Of a DNA stretch of 64,000 bases, positions 1 to 8,595 are shown piece by piece (positions within the stretch are counted from its first letter, which is position 1; each line of letters begins with the position of its first letter). Source of the stretch: Bradyrhizobium sp. AUGA SZCCT0283 (GTDB taxonomy: Bacteria > Pseudomonadota > Alphaproteobacteria > Rhizobiales > Xanthobacteraceae); NCBI RefSeq assembly GCF_018130385.1, contig NZ_JAFCLU010000020.1, positions 1-64,000 on the forward strand, read 5' to 3'. The position numbers were made by a program, and so were the translations under genes. The notes beneath the pieces were generated by a model. It was not told where the DNA came from and did not search any database. It saw only the letters and a list, made by a program, of their open reading frames with translations.

Positions 1-458
1 ACGCGATGCATGCGACCCGTGCGGCGGTTGAAGAAGGCATCGTGCCGGGCGGCGGCGTCGCCCTGCTGCGCGCCTCCCAGCATCTCAAGGGACTTCGCAC
101 CAAGAACGACGACCAGAAGACCGGCGTCGAAATCGTCCGCAAGGCGTTGTCGTATCCAGCCCGCCAAATCGCCATCAATGCTGGCGAAGACGGTTCGGTC
201 ATCGTCGGCAAGATCCTCGAGAAGGATCAATATTCCTACGGCTTCGACTCGCAGACCGGCGAATACGTCAACCTGATCTCCAAGGGCATCATCGACCCGA
301 CCAAGGTGGTTCGTGTGGCAATCCAGAACGCAGCGTCCGTCGCCGCTCTCCTGATCACCACGGAAGCCATGGTGGCCGAAGTGCCGAAGAAGAACGCCGG
401 CGGTGGCGGCATGCCTCCGGGCGGCGGCATGGGTGGCATGGGAGGTATGGACTTCTAA
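1..458 (+). CDS. groEL: Chaperonin GroEL, C-terminal part (5' end outside window)
   Basis: This is the last ~152 codons of a 60-kDa chaperonin, the ATP-driven folding cage of the cytoplasm. The reading frame is already open at the left edge, so the start lies outside the window. The visible part contains the family segment with VEEGIVPGGG, which belongs to the equatorial ATP domain. It ends in the flexible Gly-Met tail (GGM repeats finishing in MDF) typical of GroEL. Rhizobia often carry several groEL copies; which one this is cannot be told here, and no groES is visible. A strong intrinsic terminator follows 28 bases after the stop. Confidence 0.97.
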   Translation, partial: AMHATRAAVEEGIVPGGGVALLRASQHLKGLRTKNDDQKTGVEIVRKALSYPARQIAINAGEDGSVIVGKILEKDQYSYGFDSQTGEYVNLISKGIIDPTKVVRVAIQNAASVAALLITTEAMVAEVPKKNAGGGGMPPGGGMGGMGGMDF

Positions 459-486
459 TTCCAACCGTTCAGAGCACAACAATAAG

Positions 487-513
487 AAAGGCCCGGCAGC
501 ATGCTGGGCCTTT
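487..513 (+). terminator. Intrinsic terminator after groEL
   Basis: An 8-bp perfect stem (AAAGGCCC pairing with GGGCCTTT) has an inner GCA/TGC pairing and a short loop. The T-rich end of the stem gives the U-tract. It lies 28 bases past the groEL stop. Confidence 0.85.
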
Positions 514-648
514 CTGCATTAGCTATACGTCCATCTCGACGACGTCCGAAACGCGCCATCAACGGCGTGGGCGCTTCTACCCCCAAAATCAGACATCGCG
601 GCTCGCGGGAAAAAAGGCTTGGCCTTACAGCTCATAACAAAAGGATCG

Positions 649-1245
649 TCAGCGCTTGCGCGGCGCTTCCAGACCCCTAAGCAGCAGCGCCAGCAGCGCG
701 TCGATCCGCGCGGGAGTGCCCGGATCACTCCATTCCTCGGCATGGCCGGGATGATGGAAGCGGCTGGTGGCATCGAAAATGGCGCGGGCCGAAACCTTGA
801 CGTCGGCGACCTCGAACGCGCCCTGCTTCACGCCGTCGGACAGGATCCGGGCAATCTGGTCGACCAGGCAATCCTTGTGACAGTTCACCGACTTGCAGGC
901 CTCGCGGGCCAGCGTCAGGTAAGTGGCAAACATCTCAGGGTCGTCGCCAAGCCGCTTGTGCTTGATCGAAAACATCGTGCGCAGCCACTTCTCCAGCCGG
1001 GCGGGCGCCGGGCCGGAAGCTTCCGCGATCTTCAGGAGCGGCGCGCTGAGACGGTCGAGCCAGCGCTTGGCCACCGCCTCGCGCAGCGACGCCTTGCTGG
1101 GGAAATGGCGGTAGACGCTGCCGTGGCTGACATCGAGCGCACGGGCAACGTCCACCACGGTTGCCTTGGCCAGCCCGTAGCGGCGCAAAACGTCCTCGGT
1201 AACCTCCAGAATCCGTTCGGGGGTCAGAACCACGACTTCGTTCAT
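649..1245 (-). CDS. TetR/AcrR family transcriptional regulator
   Basis: This 198-aa protein has the TetR architecture. An N-terminal helix-turn-helix lies at about residues 27-46, with the recognition helix around VSHGSVYRHF. An all-helical ligand-binding region follows, with CKSVNCHKDC near residue 115. The ligand is unknown. A 37-codon gene lies 65 bases upstream on the same strand, preceded by a perfect inverted repeat over a promoter (1498-1537). The likely arrangement is a two-gene autoregulated operon in which this protein binds the repeat. That binding is inference from position. No efflux pump or enzyme target is adjacent, which is unusual for TetR proteins. Confidence 0.9.
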   Translation of the reverse strand: MNEVVVLTPERILEVTEDVLRRYGLAKATVVDVARALDVSHGSVYRHFPSKASLREAVAKRWLDRLSAPLLKIAEASGPAPARLEKWLRTMFSIKHKRLGDDPEMFATYLTLAREACKSVNCHKDCLVDQIARILSDGVKQGAFEVADVKVSARAIFDATSRFHHPGHAEEWSDPGTPARIDALLALLLRGLEAPRKR

Positions 1246-1310
1246 GCGCGCACCTTTGATGCGATGGGACGGGTGGTCATCTTATCCCCTTAGGTAATTA
1301 CCTTGGCGGG

Positions 1311-1424
1311 TTAATGTTTCGTCGCCGGTTCCAGCCGCTCGGCCTGAGCGGCCAGATGACGGGCAACGCTCTGGTTGAGCCAGCGCTGGATTTGGGCGGT
1401 CAGATGAATGAGATGGGTCGTCAT
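1311..1424 (-). CDS. Small protein of 37 aa upstream of the TetR gene
   Basis: An ATG-started frame of 37 codons starts MTTHLIHLTAQ and ends EPATKH. AAGGAC lies 7 bases upstream as a ribosome-binding site. The sequence looks like one amphipathic helix (QIQRWL, then a run rich in A, Q and R). It has no signal peptide or membrane segment. It sits between a promoter/operator and the TetR gene, so it is probably the first gene of that operon. I do not recognise a family. Support comes from the ribosome-binding site, the position and the helical composition; it is too short for coding statistics. Confidence 0.55.
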   Translation of the reverse strand: MTTHLIHLTAQIQRWLNQSVARHLAAQAERLEPATKH

Positions 1425-1497
1425 AGCGTAGTCCTTTGCGAGTACCCGGGCTCAAAACCATCGAGCCGGGTGACGCCTGATCCCGGCGTCGGCGATG

Positions 1498-1527
1498 GAT
1501 ATAGCATGTCTCGCTGACAGATTTCAA
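1498..1527 (-). promoter_or_regulatory. Candidate sigma-70 promoter for the small ORF and TetR operon
   Basis: Read on the minus strand, TTGAAA (1527-1522) and TATATC (1503-1498) are separated by 18 bases, giving fair -35 and -10 matches. The -35 box lies inside the inverted repeat at 1514-1537, so a bound repressor would block polymerase. Confidence 0.5.
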
Positions 1528-1537
1528 TATCTGTCAG
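1514..1537. promoter_or_regulatory. Inverted repeat, likely TetR operator
   Basis: Perfect 9-bp arms, CTGACAGAT (1514-1522) and ATCTGTCAG (1529-1537), are separated by six bases. The size and spacing fit a TetR dimer site. It overlaps the -35 box of the promoter that reads toward the small ORF and the TetR gene. Confidence 0.65.
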
Positions 1538-1689
1538 TCAATAATCCGTGAGTGCGCCTGCTGACATCCGCTGGCCGACCTCCCTGCCTGACCTCCCTGC
1601 CCTGCCCGGTCAGCCCGTCCGGCGCCGTTTGTCTCGCTTGGGCGGCTCTGCTAAAGCGCAGCGTAAAAAACAATTCGCCGGAGTCGTCG

Positions 1690-2997
<1,308 letters not shown>

Positions 2998-3831
2998 TTA
3001 TTCCGCCGGCGCTGATGTAACCGTCTTCGCCGGCGCCCCATAAAGCCGCATCAGCACGAAGGTCACGGCCAGGATCGCCAGATAGACGACGAGCTGCATC
3101 GCGGTCGGCTGATCGGTGTAGCCGATCAGGGTATGCAGCGCCTTGCCGAGCAGGCTTGAATCGGAAAGCAGCCAGCCTGAATCCCAGACGACGTTGTCGA
3201 GCGCCGTCAGCCAGTTGGCTTTTTCGAGAAACGCGGCCGCCTGCGCCGCCATGCCGGCCGCGAGCAGCGCGATCAGCACCGTCGTGGTCGTGAACAGCGC
3301 CCGCGTTGGAATCTTCACCAGGCCGAAATAGGTCAGCATGCAGACGAGCGCGCCAAGGATGAGCCCGGCAAGGCCGCCTAGCGCCACGCTCAATCCGCTG
3401 TCGCTGCCGCCGGCCAGAACGCCGTAGAGAAACAGCACAACCTCGCTGCCCTCGCGCAGCACCGCGACGCCGACCACGATTGCGAGCGCCAGCAGCGATT
3501 TGGATCCCTCCACTACCGCCTTCCCGGCCGCCCACAATTCACCGGCAAGCTCCTTGCCGTGGCGCGCCATCCAGACATTGTGCCAGGTCAGCATCACAAC
3601 GGCGAGGCTAAGGATCGCCGCGTTGAAGACCTCCTGCCCCATGCCGGCGAACAGGTTCGACAAAACCCCGGCAAAGGCCGCGACCACGCAGGCTGCGAGA
3701 ACGCCTGCGAGCACGCCGCCGGCGATCCACTGGTTGCGGTGCTTAACCGTGCGCGTAACCGCGAGCACGATGCCGATGATCAAACCGGCCTCGAAGACTT
3801 CACGGAATACGATGATCAGTGCAGCGATCAC
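2998..3831 (-). CDS. FTR1 family high-affinity iron permease
   Basis: This 277-aa inner-membrane protein has about seven hydrophobic helices. It carries both diagnostic REXXE iron-binding motifs, REVFE at residues 10-14 and REGSE at 126-130. Such permeases (FTR1/EfeU type) move iron across the cytoplasmic membrane. A cupredoxin-like periplasmic protein is encoded 9 bases upstream on the same strand, so the two form an operon resembling a reduced EfeUO system. No EfeB peroxidase is present. The gene ends exactly where convergent purB ends. Iron specificity follows from the family motifs, not from direct evidence. Confidence 0.92.
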   Translation of the reverse strand: MIAALIIVFREVFEAGLIIGIVLAVTRTVKHRNQWIAGGVLAGVLAACVVAAFAGVLSNLFAGMGQEVFNAAILSLAVVMLTWHNVWMARHGKELAGELWAAGKAVVEGSKSLLALAIVVGVAVLREGSEVVLFLYGVLAGGSDSGLSVALGGLAGLILGALVCMLTYFGLVKIPTRALFTTTTVLIALLAAGMAAQAAAFLEKANWLTALDNVVWDSGWLLSDSSLLGKALHTLIGYTDQPTAMQLVVYLAILAVTFVLMRLYGAPAKTVTSAPAE

Positions 3832-3840
3832 GATTTCTTC

Positions 3841-4197
3841 TTATTTCACGACCAGCGCGCCGCGGGCGACCTTCTCGTTATATTCGTCGAAGAACTCGTA
3901 GCGGCCCGCCTTCTGCGCGCGGACATTGATGGTGGCGTCGCTGGAGCCGGCGACCACCTTCTCTACCTTCAACGTCTTGCTTTCGAATTCCATCGCCTTG
4001 GAATCGAGGTTCTTCAGCTTGATCACGATCGGCGTGTTGGCGGGCGCGCTGATTTCGGCCGGGTCGAACTTCTTGTCCTTGTAGCTCAGCTGAATCTCGG
4101 TCGCGCTCTGCGCGCGGGCTGCGCCTGCAGCGGCGATCGAAACAAGCGCCATGGCGGCGAACACGGTGAGCCTGGGGAGCGTACGCGAGAAAGACAT
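3841..4197 (-). CDS. Periplasmic cupredoxin-domain protein, partner of FTR1
   Basis: This 118-aa precursor has a signal peptide (residues 1 to about 30, ending AAGAARAQS) and one cupredoxin-like beta-sandwich. The ATG opening MSFSRTLP is preferred over an upstream in-frame start because it sits directly before a clean signal peptide. The domain resembles the cupredoxin part of EfeO-type proteins (MEFESKTLKVEK). However, the segment YEFFDEYNEKVARG has Asn where many relatives have a metal-binding His, so classical blue copper is unlikely. It probably presents iron to the permease encoded 9 bases downstream. Three CGTTCYAAA-type motifs lie upstream. Confidence 0.85.
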   Translation of the reverse strand: MSFSRTLPRLTVFAAMALVSIAAAGAARAQSATEIQLSYKDKKFDPAEISAPANTPIVIKLKNLDSKAMEFESKTLKVEKVVAGSSDATINVRAQKAGRYEFFDEYNEKVARGALVVK

Positions 4198-4276
4198 GCT
4201 GGCTTTTCCAATATGGCTGAAATGGTCCGCCGTTGGCATACGCTGCCTGAAGCCCTGCCGTGAAGGGGCAAAACGG

Positions 4277-4302
4277 CGTTCCAAACTGGAGACGTTCTAA
4301 AC
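4277..4302 (-). promoter_or_regulatory. Tandem motif upstream of the iron-uptake genes
   Basis: Two direct repeats, CGTTCCAAAC (4277-4286) and CGTTCTAAAC (4293-4302), are spaced 16 bases apart. A third related copy, CGTTCCAAAT, is at 4426-4435. Read on the minus strand, each contains a TTTAGAA/TTTGGAA half-site, like one arm of the rhizobial Irr iron-control element. The full dyad of that element is not present. The 327-base interval between the cupredoxin start and murI holds no gene I can support. Confidence 0.35.
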
Positions 4303-4524
4303 GGTGCAACCGCTTGGCGGGATTTCCATTTCGGGGTTCGGCCGCCCCCTGTCCCGGGGCTGTCCTGGGTGGTATCTTGCCCGACCGCCCCAGCAGTTTT
4401 CCGGCCTTGCCAAGCCGATTTAAATCGTTCCAAATTGTCACGACCGCCGTCGACGACCTCCGAGACCCCGCCGGCACCCCTCAAAGCAACCCAACGGTAA
4501 CCGCAGATCGGCTAAGGTCGCAGC

Positions 4525-5313
4525 GTGTCAGCCCCGCCCACGATCCTTGTCTTCGACTCCGGCCTTGGCGGCCTCACGGTCTTGCGCGAGATCGTCGGCG
4601 CCCGGCCCGATGCGCACTACGTCTATGTCGCCGACGATGCGTTCTTTCCCTATGGCCACCACAGCGAGGAAGAGATCGTCGCCCGCGTGGTGCCGCTGGT
4701 CGGCGAGCTGATCGCGCGCCACGCCCCCGCTTTGGTGGTGATTGCCTGCAACACCGCTTCCACGCTTGTGATGTCGTATCTGCGCAGCGCCTATAGCGTG
4801 CCGTTCGTCGGCACCGTGCCTGCGATCAAGCCGGCCTGCGCCAGTTCGAGGACCAAACGCGTGTCGGTGCTCGGCACCAAGGGCACCGTCAAGCGCGAAT
4901 ACACCAGGCGTCTGATCGATGATTTCGCGCAAGGCTGCGAAGTGACGCTGGTGGGATCGGCCGAACTCGCCTCGCTCGCCGAATCCGCCCTCAGCGGCAA
5001 CGACGTGAGCGACCAGGATATTGTGGCGGAGCTCGCCCCCTGTTTTGTCGGAAATGGCGATGATCGTACCGACACCGTCGTTCTGGCCTGCACCCACTAT
5101 CCGCTGCTGCTCGACCGCCTGACGCGGCTCGCGCCGTGGCCGGTCGACTGGATCGATCCGGCGCCCGCCATCGCCCGGCGCGTGTCCGACCTGCTCGGGT
5201 CTCCGGGCCGCGAAAGCGATACGGCCGGCGCCGAGATCATCTTCACGTCGCGGCGGCCGCACACGTTGAGCCGGACCCTGATGCCGTTTTTCGGCGGGCG
5301 CGTGCTGGCGTAA
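4525..5313 (+). CDS. murI: Glutamate racemase
   Basis: This 262-aa cytosolic enzyme makes D-glutamate for peptidoglycan. Both catalytic cysteines are present in their motifs: ACNTAS (Cys75) and ACTHYP (Cys189). The N-terminal FDSGLGGLTVL motif is also present, with Asp11 and Ser12. The start is a GTG with AAGG about 7 bases upstream; no better ATG exists. Length is normal for the family. It is transcribed alone, away from the iron-uptake operon on its left. Confidence 0.95.
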   Translation: MSAPPTILVFDSGLGGLTVLREIVGARPDAHYVYVADDAFFPYGHHSEEEIVARVVPLVGELIARHAPALVVIACNTASTLVMSYLRSAYSVPFVGTVPAIKPACASSRTKRVSVLGTKGTVKREYTRRLIDDFAQGCEVTLVGSAELASLAESALSGNDVSDQDIVAELAPCFVGNGDDRTDTVVLACTHYPLLLDRLTRLAPWPVDWIDPAPAIARRVSDLLGSPGRESDTAGAEIIFTSRRPHTLSRTLMPFFGGRVLA

Positions 5314-5408
5314 GCCGCCTCAGCTCACCCGCCGCCCCGCCGAATTTATCCTTATGATACCGAGCGCCGAGTTTATGAAATCGGCCGTTCGATTGAGGAG
5401 CTTCCGCC

Positions 5409-6188
5409 TTGACCTCCGCAAGACCTGCGCCGCTCAACCGTCTGCGCCAGCTATGGCGGGAGGGGCGCCCGACCTTCGGCGCGATCGCGACCATTCCCTC
5501 GATCCAGACCGTGCAGATCATGGCCCGCTCCGGGATCGACTGGATCATCGTCGACCTCGAGCATGGGCCGATCGATCTCGGCTCGGCGCACGCGATGATC
5601 ACGGCCACCTCTGGCACGCCCTGCGTGCCGATGGTGCGGATTGCCGCCAACGAGCCCTGGCTTGCGAAAGCGCCGATGGACCTCGGCGCGCTCGGCATCA
5701 ACTTTCCGATGATCTGCAGCCGCGCGGATGCCGAGAAAGCCGTGCGCAGCGTCCGCTACCCGCCGAAGGGCGACCGGCTGTGGGGTCCGTTTCATGCGCC
5801 GTTCCGCTGGGGGGTGTCGATGCCGGACTACATGGCGAGCGCGGACGACGACATGATCTGCATGATCACCATCGAGCATGTCGAGGCGGTCAACCGCATC
5901 GACGAGATCATGGCAACCCCGGGCATCGACCTCGCGGTGATCGGCCCCGGCGACCTCGCGACCTCCATCGACAAGCGCGGCCTGCCCGACGATCCCGAGG
6001 TGGTGGCGCTGATGGCGCGCGCCGAGGCCGGCATCCTCAAGAGCGGGGTGCCGATCGGCGGCGTCGCCCGTACCGCCGAGCAGGCCAACCGGATGATCGA
6101 ACGTGGCTATGTGGCGCTGGCGCTCGGCTTCGACTGGTCGCTATTCCAGCGTGGCATCGCGGCAAGTTTCGAGGGGATCAAGCGATAG
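5409..6188 (+). CDS. HpcH/HpaI family aldolase (2-oxo-acid aldolase class II)
   Basis: This 259-aa protein has the TIM-barrel HpcH/HpaI fold. Signatures are IDWIIVDLEHGP (residues 43-54, with the catalytic His), the WGPFHAPFRWG substrate loop, and the IGPGDLA segment. Relatives cleave 4-hydroxy-2-oxo-acids to pyruvate or glyoxylate products using a divalent metal. The exact substrate cannot be read from sequence. The start is a TTG supported by GGAG eight bases upstream; no ATG or GTG fits the N-terminus. It stands alone between murI and the acyltransferase gene. Confidence 0.88.
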   Translation: MTSARPAPLNRLRQLWREGRPTFGAIATIPSIQTVQIMARSGIDWIIVDLEHGPIDLGSAHAMITATSGTPCVPMVRIAANEPWLAKAPMDLGALGINFPMICSRADAEKAVRSVRYPPKGDRLWGPFHAPFRWGVSMPDYMASADDDMICMITIEHVEAVNRIDEIMATPGIDLAVIGPGDLATSIDKRGLPDDPEVVALMARAEAGILKSGVPIGGVARTAEQANRMIERGYVALALGFDWSLFQRGIAASFEGIKR

Positions 6189-6390
6189 GTGCCGAGACGG
6201 CGGCAAACCCTTCAAAGTCCTTAGCGTTTACGTCGCCCCCGGGGCATGTGCCACCGCCCGGCCGGGCGATAGGGGCGCGAACCTACTGGCGTCAAAACGC
6301 CTTGTTCGTGCTAGATGAGGTGCTGGCAGGCAGCCTGGGCGGCCTGCCGGCCTTTCTGATGTGCTTGTTGCGGAAACCCTGAGTGGAGCG

Positions 6391-7170
6391 ATGCGCGGAA
6401 CGGTTCGAAAAATCACACTACCGCGCCGCCTGGTCGCCGACCTCATGCACGCGTCGATCCGCGTGCCCTTTGTTTCGCTCGCGCGTCCGCTTCATATCCG
6501 CGCCCTCCAGGAAGCCCGCGCGCAGGCCGCCCAGCGGCCGGGCTGGGCTGCGATCTTCGTCAAGGCATTCGCGCTAGTGGCGAAGGAAGAGCCGATCCTG
6601 CGTACCCTCTACGTCAAATGGCCGCTGTCCGCCTTCTACGAACTGCCGCGCAGCGTCGCGATGGTGGCGATCGCCCGGGTCGAGGACGGCCAGGATTGCG
6701 TGCTGCCGCAAAAGGTTGCTGCGCCGGATGAAATGCCGCTTGCCGAGGTCGATGCCCTGATCCGGCACGCCAAGGAGGCGCCGATCGACGAGGTGCCGGC
6801 ATTCCGGAAGATTTTGCGAACCACCCGGCTGCCCTTGCCGCTGCGCCGCCTGTTCTGGGCGGTCGGGCTCAATTTCGGCCGCCAGCGGGCCAATTATTTC
6901 GGCAGTTTTGGCGTGACCTCGGTGGCCGCCTATGGCGCCGGCCAGCTCCACGCCATCAGCCCCGGGCCGTTTGTCCTGAGCTATGGGGTGGAAAAGCCCG
7001 ACCAGACCATCGATGTCGTGCTGCGCTGGGATCACCGGATTACCGACGCCGCCCCGATGGCCAAGGCGCTGAACCGGCTGGAACAGGTGCTGAACGGTGA
7101 AATTGCCGCCGAATTGCGGGCAAACCGGCAGCAAAGCGAACCCAAACCGGTCCGGGCGGTCGCGACCTGA
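6391..7170 (+). CDS. 2-oxoacid dehydrogenase acyltransferase (E2)-like protein
   Basis: This 259-aa protein resembles only the catalytic core of E2 acyltransferases. It has RWDHRITDAAPMAKAL near the C-terminus in place of the usual catalytic DHRxxDG box. There is no lipoyl or subunit-binding domain and no E1 or E3 gene nearby, so it is not a standard pyruvate dehydrogenase component. The ATG opening MRGTVRKITLP is chosen; a GTG ten codons upstream is possible. A role as a stand-alone acyltransferase is inference. A clear terminator follows, separating it from rpsD. Confidence 0.7.
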   Translation: MRGTVRKITLPRRLVADLMHASIRVPFVSLARPLHIRALQEARAQAAQRPGWAAIFVKAFALVAKEEPILRTLYVKWPLSAFYELPRSVAMVAIARVEDGQDCVLPQKVAAPDEMPLAEVDALIRHAKEAPIDEVPAFRKILRTTRLPLPLRRLFWAVGLNFGRQRANYFGSFGVTSVAAYGAGQLHAISPGPFVLSYGVEKPDQTIDVVLRWDHRITDAAPMAKALNRLEQVLNGEIAAELRANRQQSEPKPVRAVAT

Positions 7171-7195
7171 GCGGGCCGATTTGGCCCGGAAACTG

Positions 7196-7224
7196 GGCCG
7201 TTTTCGTTGACAGAACGGCCTTTT
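7196..7224 (+). terminator. Terminator between the E2-like gene and rpsD
   Basis: GGCCGTT (7196-7202) pairs with AACGGCC (7214-7220) and is followed by TTTT. It lies 25 bases after the E2-like stop codon. Confidence 0.7.
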
Positions 7225-7245
7225 CTCCCTAAGAACCCGCTTGCT

Positions 7246-7267
7246 CGCGGGCCGGTTTCGGCCCGCG
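7246..7267 (+). promoter_or_regulatory. Hairpin in the rpsD leader
   Basis: CGCGGGCCG and CGGCCCGCG form a perfect 9-bp stem closed by GTTT, 120 bases upstream of rpsD. No T-tract follows, so it is not an ordinary terminator. A place in the mRNA leader, for example in S4 autoregulation, is possible but unproven. Confidence 0.35.
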
Positions 7268-7387
7268 TGGCGTTTCGCGACCCGTGGTCTTCCCCGAGCT
7301 TTCGAGGCGGACCTGTCGGCCCCGGCAAGTGCCGGTGCACAGGAGGGCGCGTTTCCTCAACACTCAAACTCTTATGCAGAGGACGCG

Positions 7388-8005
7388 ATGACAAAGCGCA
7401 GTGAGGCGAAATACAAGATCGATCGCCGTATGGGCCAGAATATCTGGGGCCGCCCCAAGAGCCCCGTGAACCGCCGTGAATACGGCCCCGGCCAGCATGG
7501 CCAGCGCCGCAAGGGCAAGCTGTCCGACTTCGGCGTGCAGCTCCGCGCCAAGCAGAAGCTCAAGGGCTACTACGCCAACATTTCCGAGCGCCAGTTCCAC
7601 GGCATTTACGTCGAGGCCGGCCGGATGAAGGGCGATACCGGTGAAAACCTGATCGGCCTCCTGGAACGCCGTCTCGACACCGTGGTCTATCGCGCCAAGT
7701 TCGTCGCCACGATGTTCGCCGCGCGCCAGTTCATCAACCACGGCCACATCAAGGTGAACGGCCGCCGCGTCAACATTTCGAGCTACAAGCTCAAGCCCGG
7801 CGACGTCGTCGAGATCAAGGAATCCTCCAAGCAGCTCACCCCGGTGCTGGAAGCAAGCCAGCTCGGCGAGCGCGACGTGCCCGACTTCATCGAAGCCGAT
7901 CACGGCAAGATGACCGCGAAGTTCACCCGGATCCCCGCGCTGTCGGACGTGCCGTTCGCGGTGCAGATGGAGCCGCATCTGATCGTCGAATTCTATTCGC
8001 GCTGA
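7388..8005 (+). CDS. rpsD: 30S ribosomal protein S4
   Basis: This 205-aa S4 binds 16S rRNA early in 30S assembly. The N-terminal S4 domain is recognised by KSPVNRREYGPGQHG. The S4 RNA-binding motif follows with ARQFINHGHIKVNG and the KPGDVVEIKE segment. The ATG is preceded by AGAGGA, and the frame upstream of it is not S4-like. In alphaproteobacteria rpsD often stands alone, as here, with its own leader hairpin and a strong terminator. Confidence 0.98.
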   Translation: MTKRSEAKYKIDRRMGQNIWGRPKSPVNRREYGPGQHGQRRKGKLSDFGVQLRAKQKLKGYYANISERQFHGIYVEAGRMKGDTGENLIGLLERRLDTVVYRAKFVATMFAARQFINHGHIKVNGRRVNISSYKLKPGDVVEIKESSKQLTPVLEASQLGERDVPDFIEADHGKMTAKFTRIPALSDVPFAVQMEPHLIVEFYSR

Positions 8006-8028
8006 TCGGTCTTCGGTTCCGAGACATC

Positions 8029-8057
8029 AAAGGCCCCGGTCTTGCCGGGGCCTTTTT
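8029..8057 (+). terminator. Intrinsic terminator after rpsD
   Basis: The 11-bp stem AAAGGCCCCGG/CCGGGGCCTTT has a 5-base loop and runs into TTTTT. Confidence 0.93.
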
Positions 8058-8099
8058 GTTTGCATCCACTCGCAGACGACCGACAAACCGACCCGCGTC

Positions 8100-8535
8100 A
8101 TGCCTTCGGCCACACCGACCGAAGCCGAGCTTGCCGCCTGGGCTGACCTTCCCCGGGACGAGCAGGTGCGCCGCTATCAAGAGTTGTTCCAGCACCCCGA
8201 TTGCAACACCTTCACCACGGACACGCCCGACGACGTCCTGGCCACCGCCCGGAAGAGTGCAGGCTTACGCAGCGGGCACGGGCCGACCTGATCGACATCT
8301 ACGATTTCACCGAAGGCAAATTTGGCGCCTATCAGGCCGAAGCCTACCATGCGGGTCTGGTCCGCTCTTTCGGGCTTCTTGCCGATTTCCCGCTCATCGG
8401 ACAGACGTTTGACGAACTTGCGGCCGGCTATCGACGATTCCGCTTTCAATCGCATACACTGTGCGGCCCGACTACGTCGAAATTCGTGCCGTGGTTCACA
8501 GTGCCCAAGACATCAGGCGGCAACTTTTCGAGTAG
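8100..8535 (+). pseudogene. Decayed ParD/ParE-type toxin-antitoxin pair
   Basis: The first frame (8100-8291) encodes an antitoxin-like protein (MPSATPTEAELAAWADLPRDE). It runs into the toxin frame without a proper end. From 8261 another frame reads like a ParE/RelE toxin: RLTQRARADLIDIYDFTEG, with SFGLLADFPLIGQ further on. Its own start codon is missing. Near 8457 the toxin frame breaks: after QSHT the sequence continues in the next frame as VRPDYVEIRAVVHS and ends RRQLFE at 8535. About ten bases that should encode the central strand seem lost. With two lesions it is most likely non-functional. The antitoxin half might still be made. Confidence 0.75.
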
Positions 8536-8595
8536 ACGCTGAAATCGATGTCGTGATTCGATTAGCAATCACGCGCGGAGTAACGAGGACTATCC

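Noticed and set aside
6325..6348. Hairpin GGCAGGC/GCCTGCC before the E2-like gene
   Set aside because: Loop of ten bases, no T-tract, and an in-frame start nearby; not convincing as a terminator.
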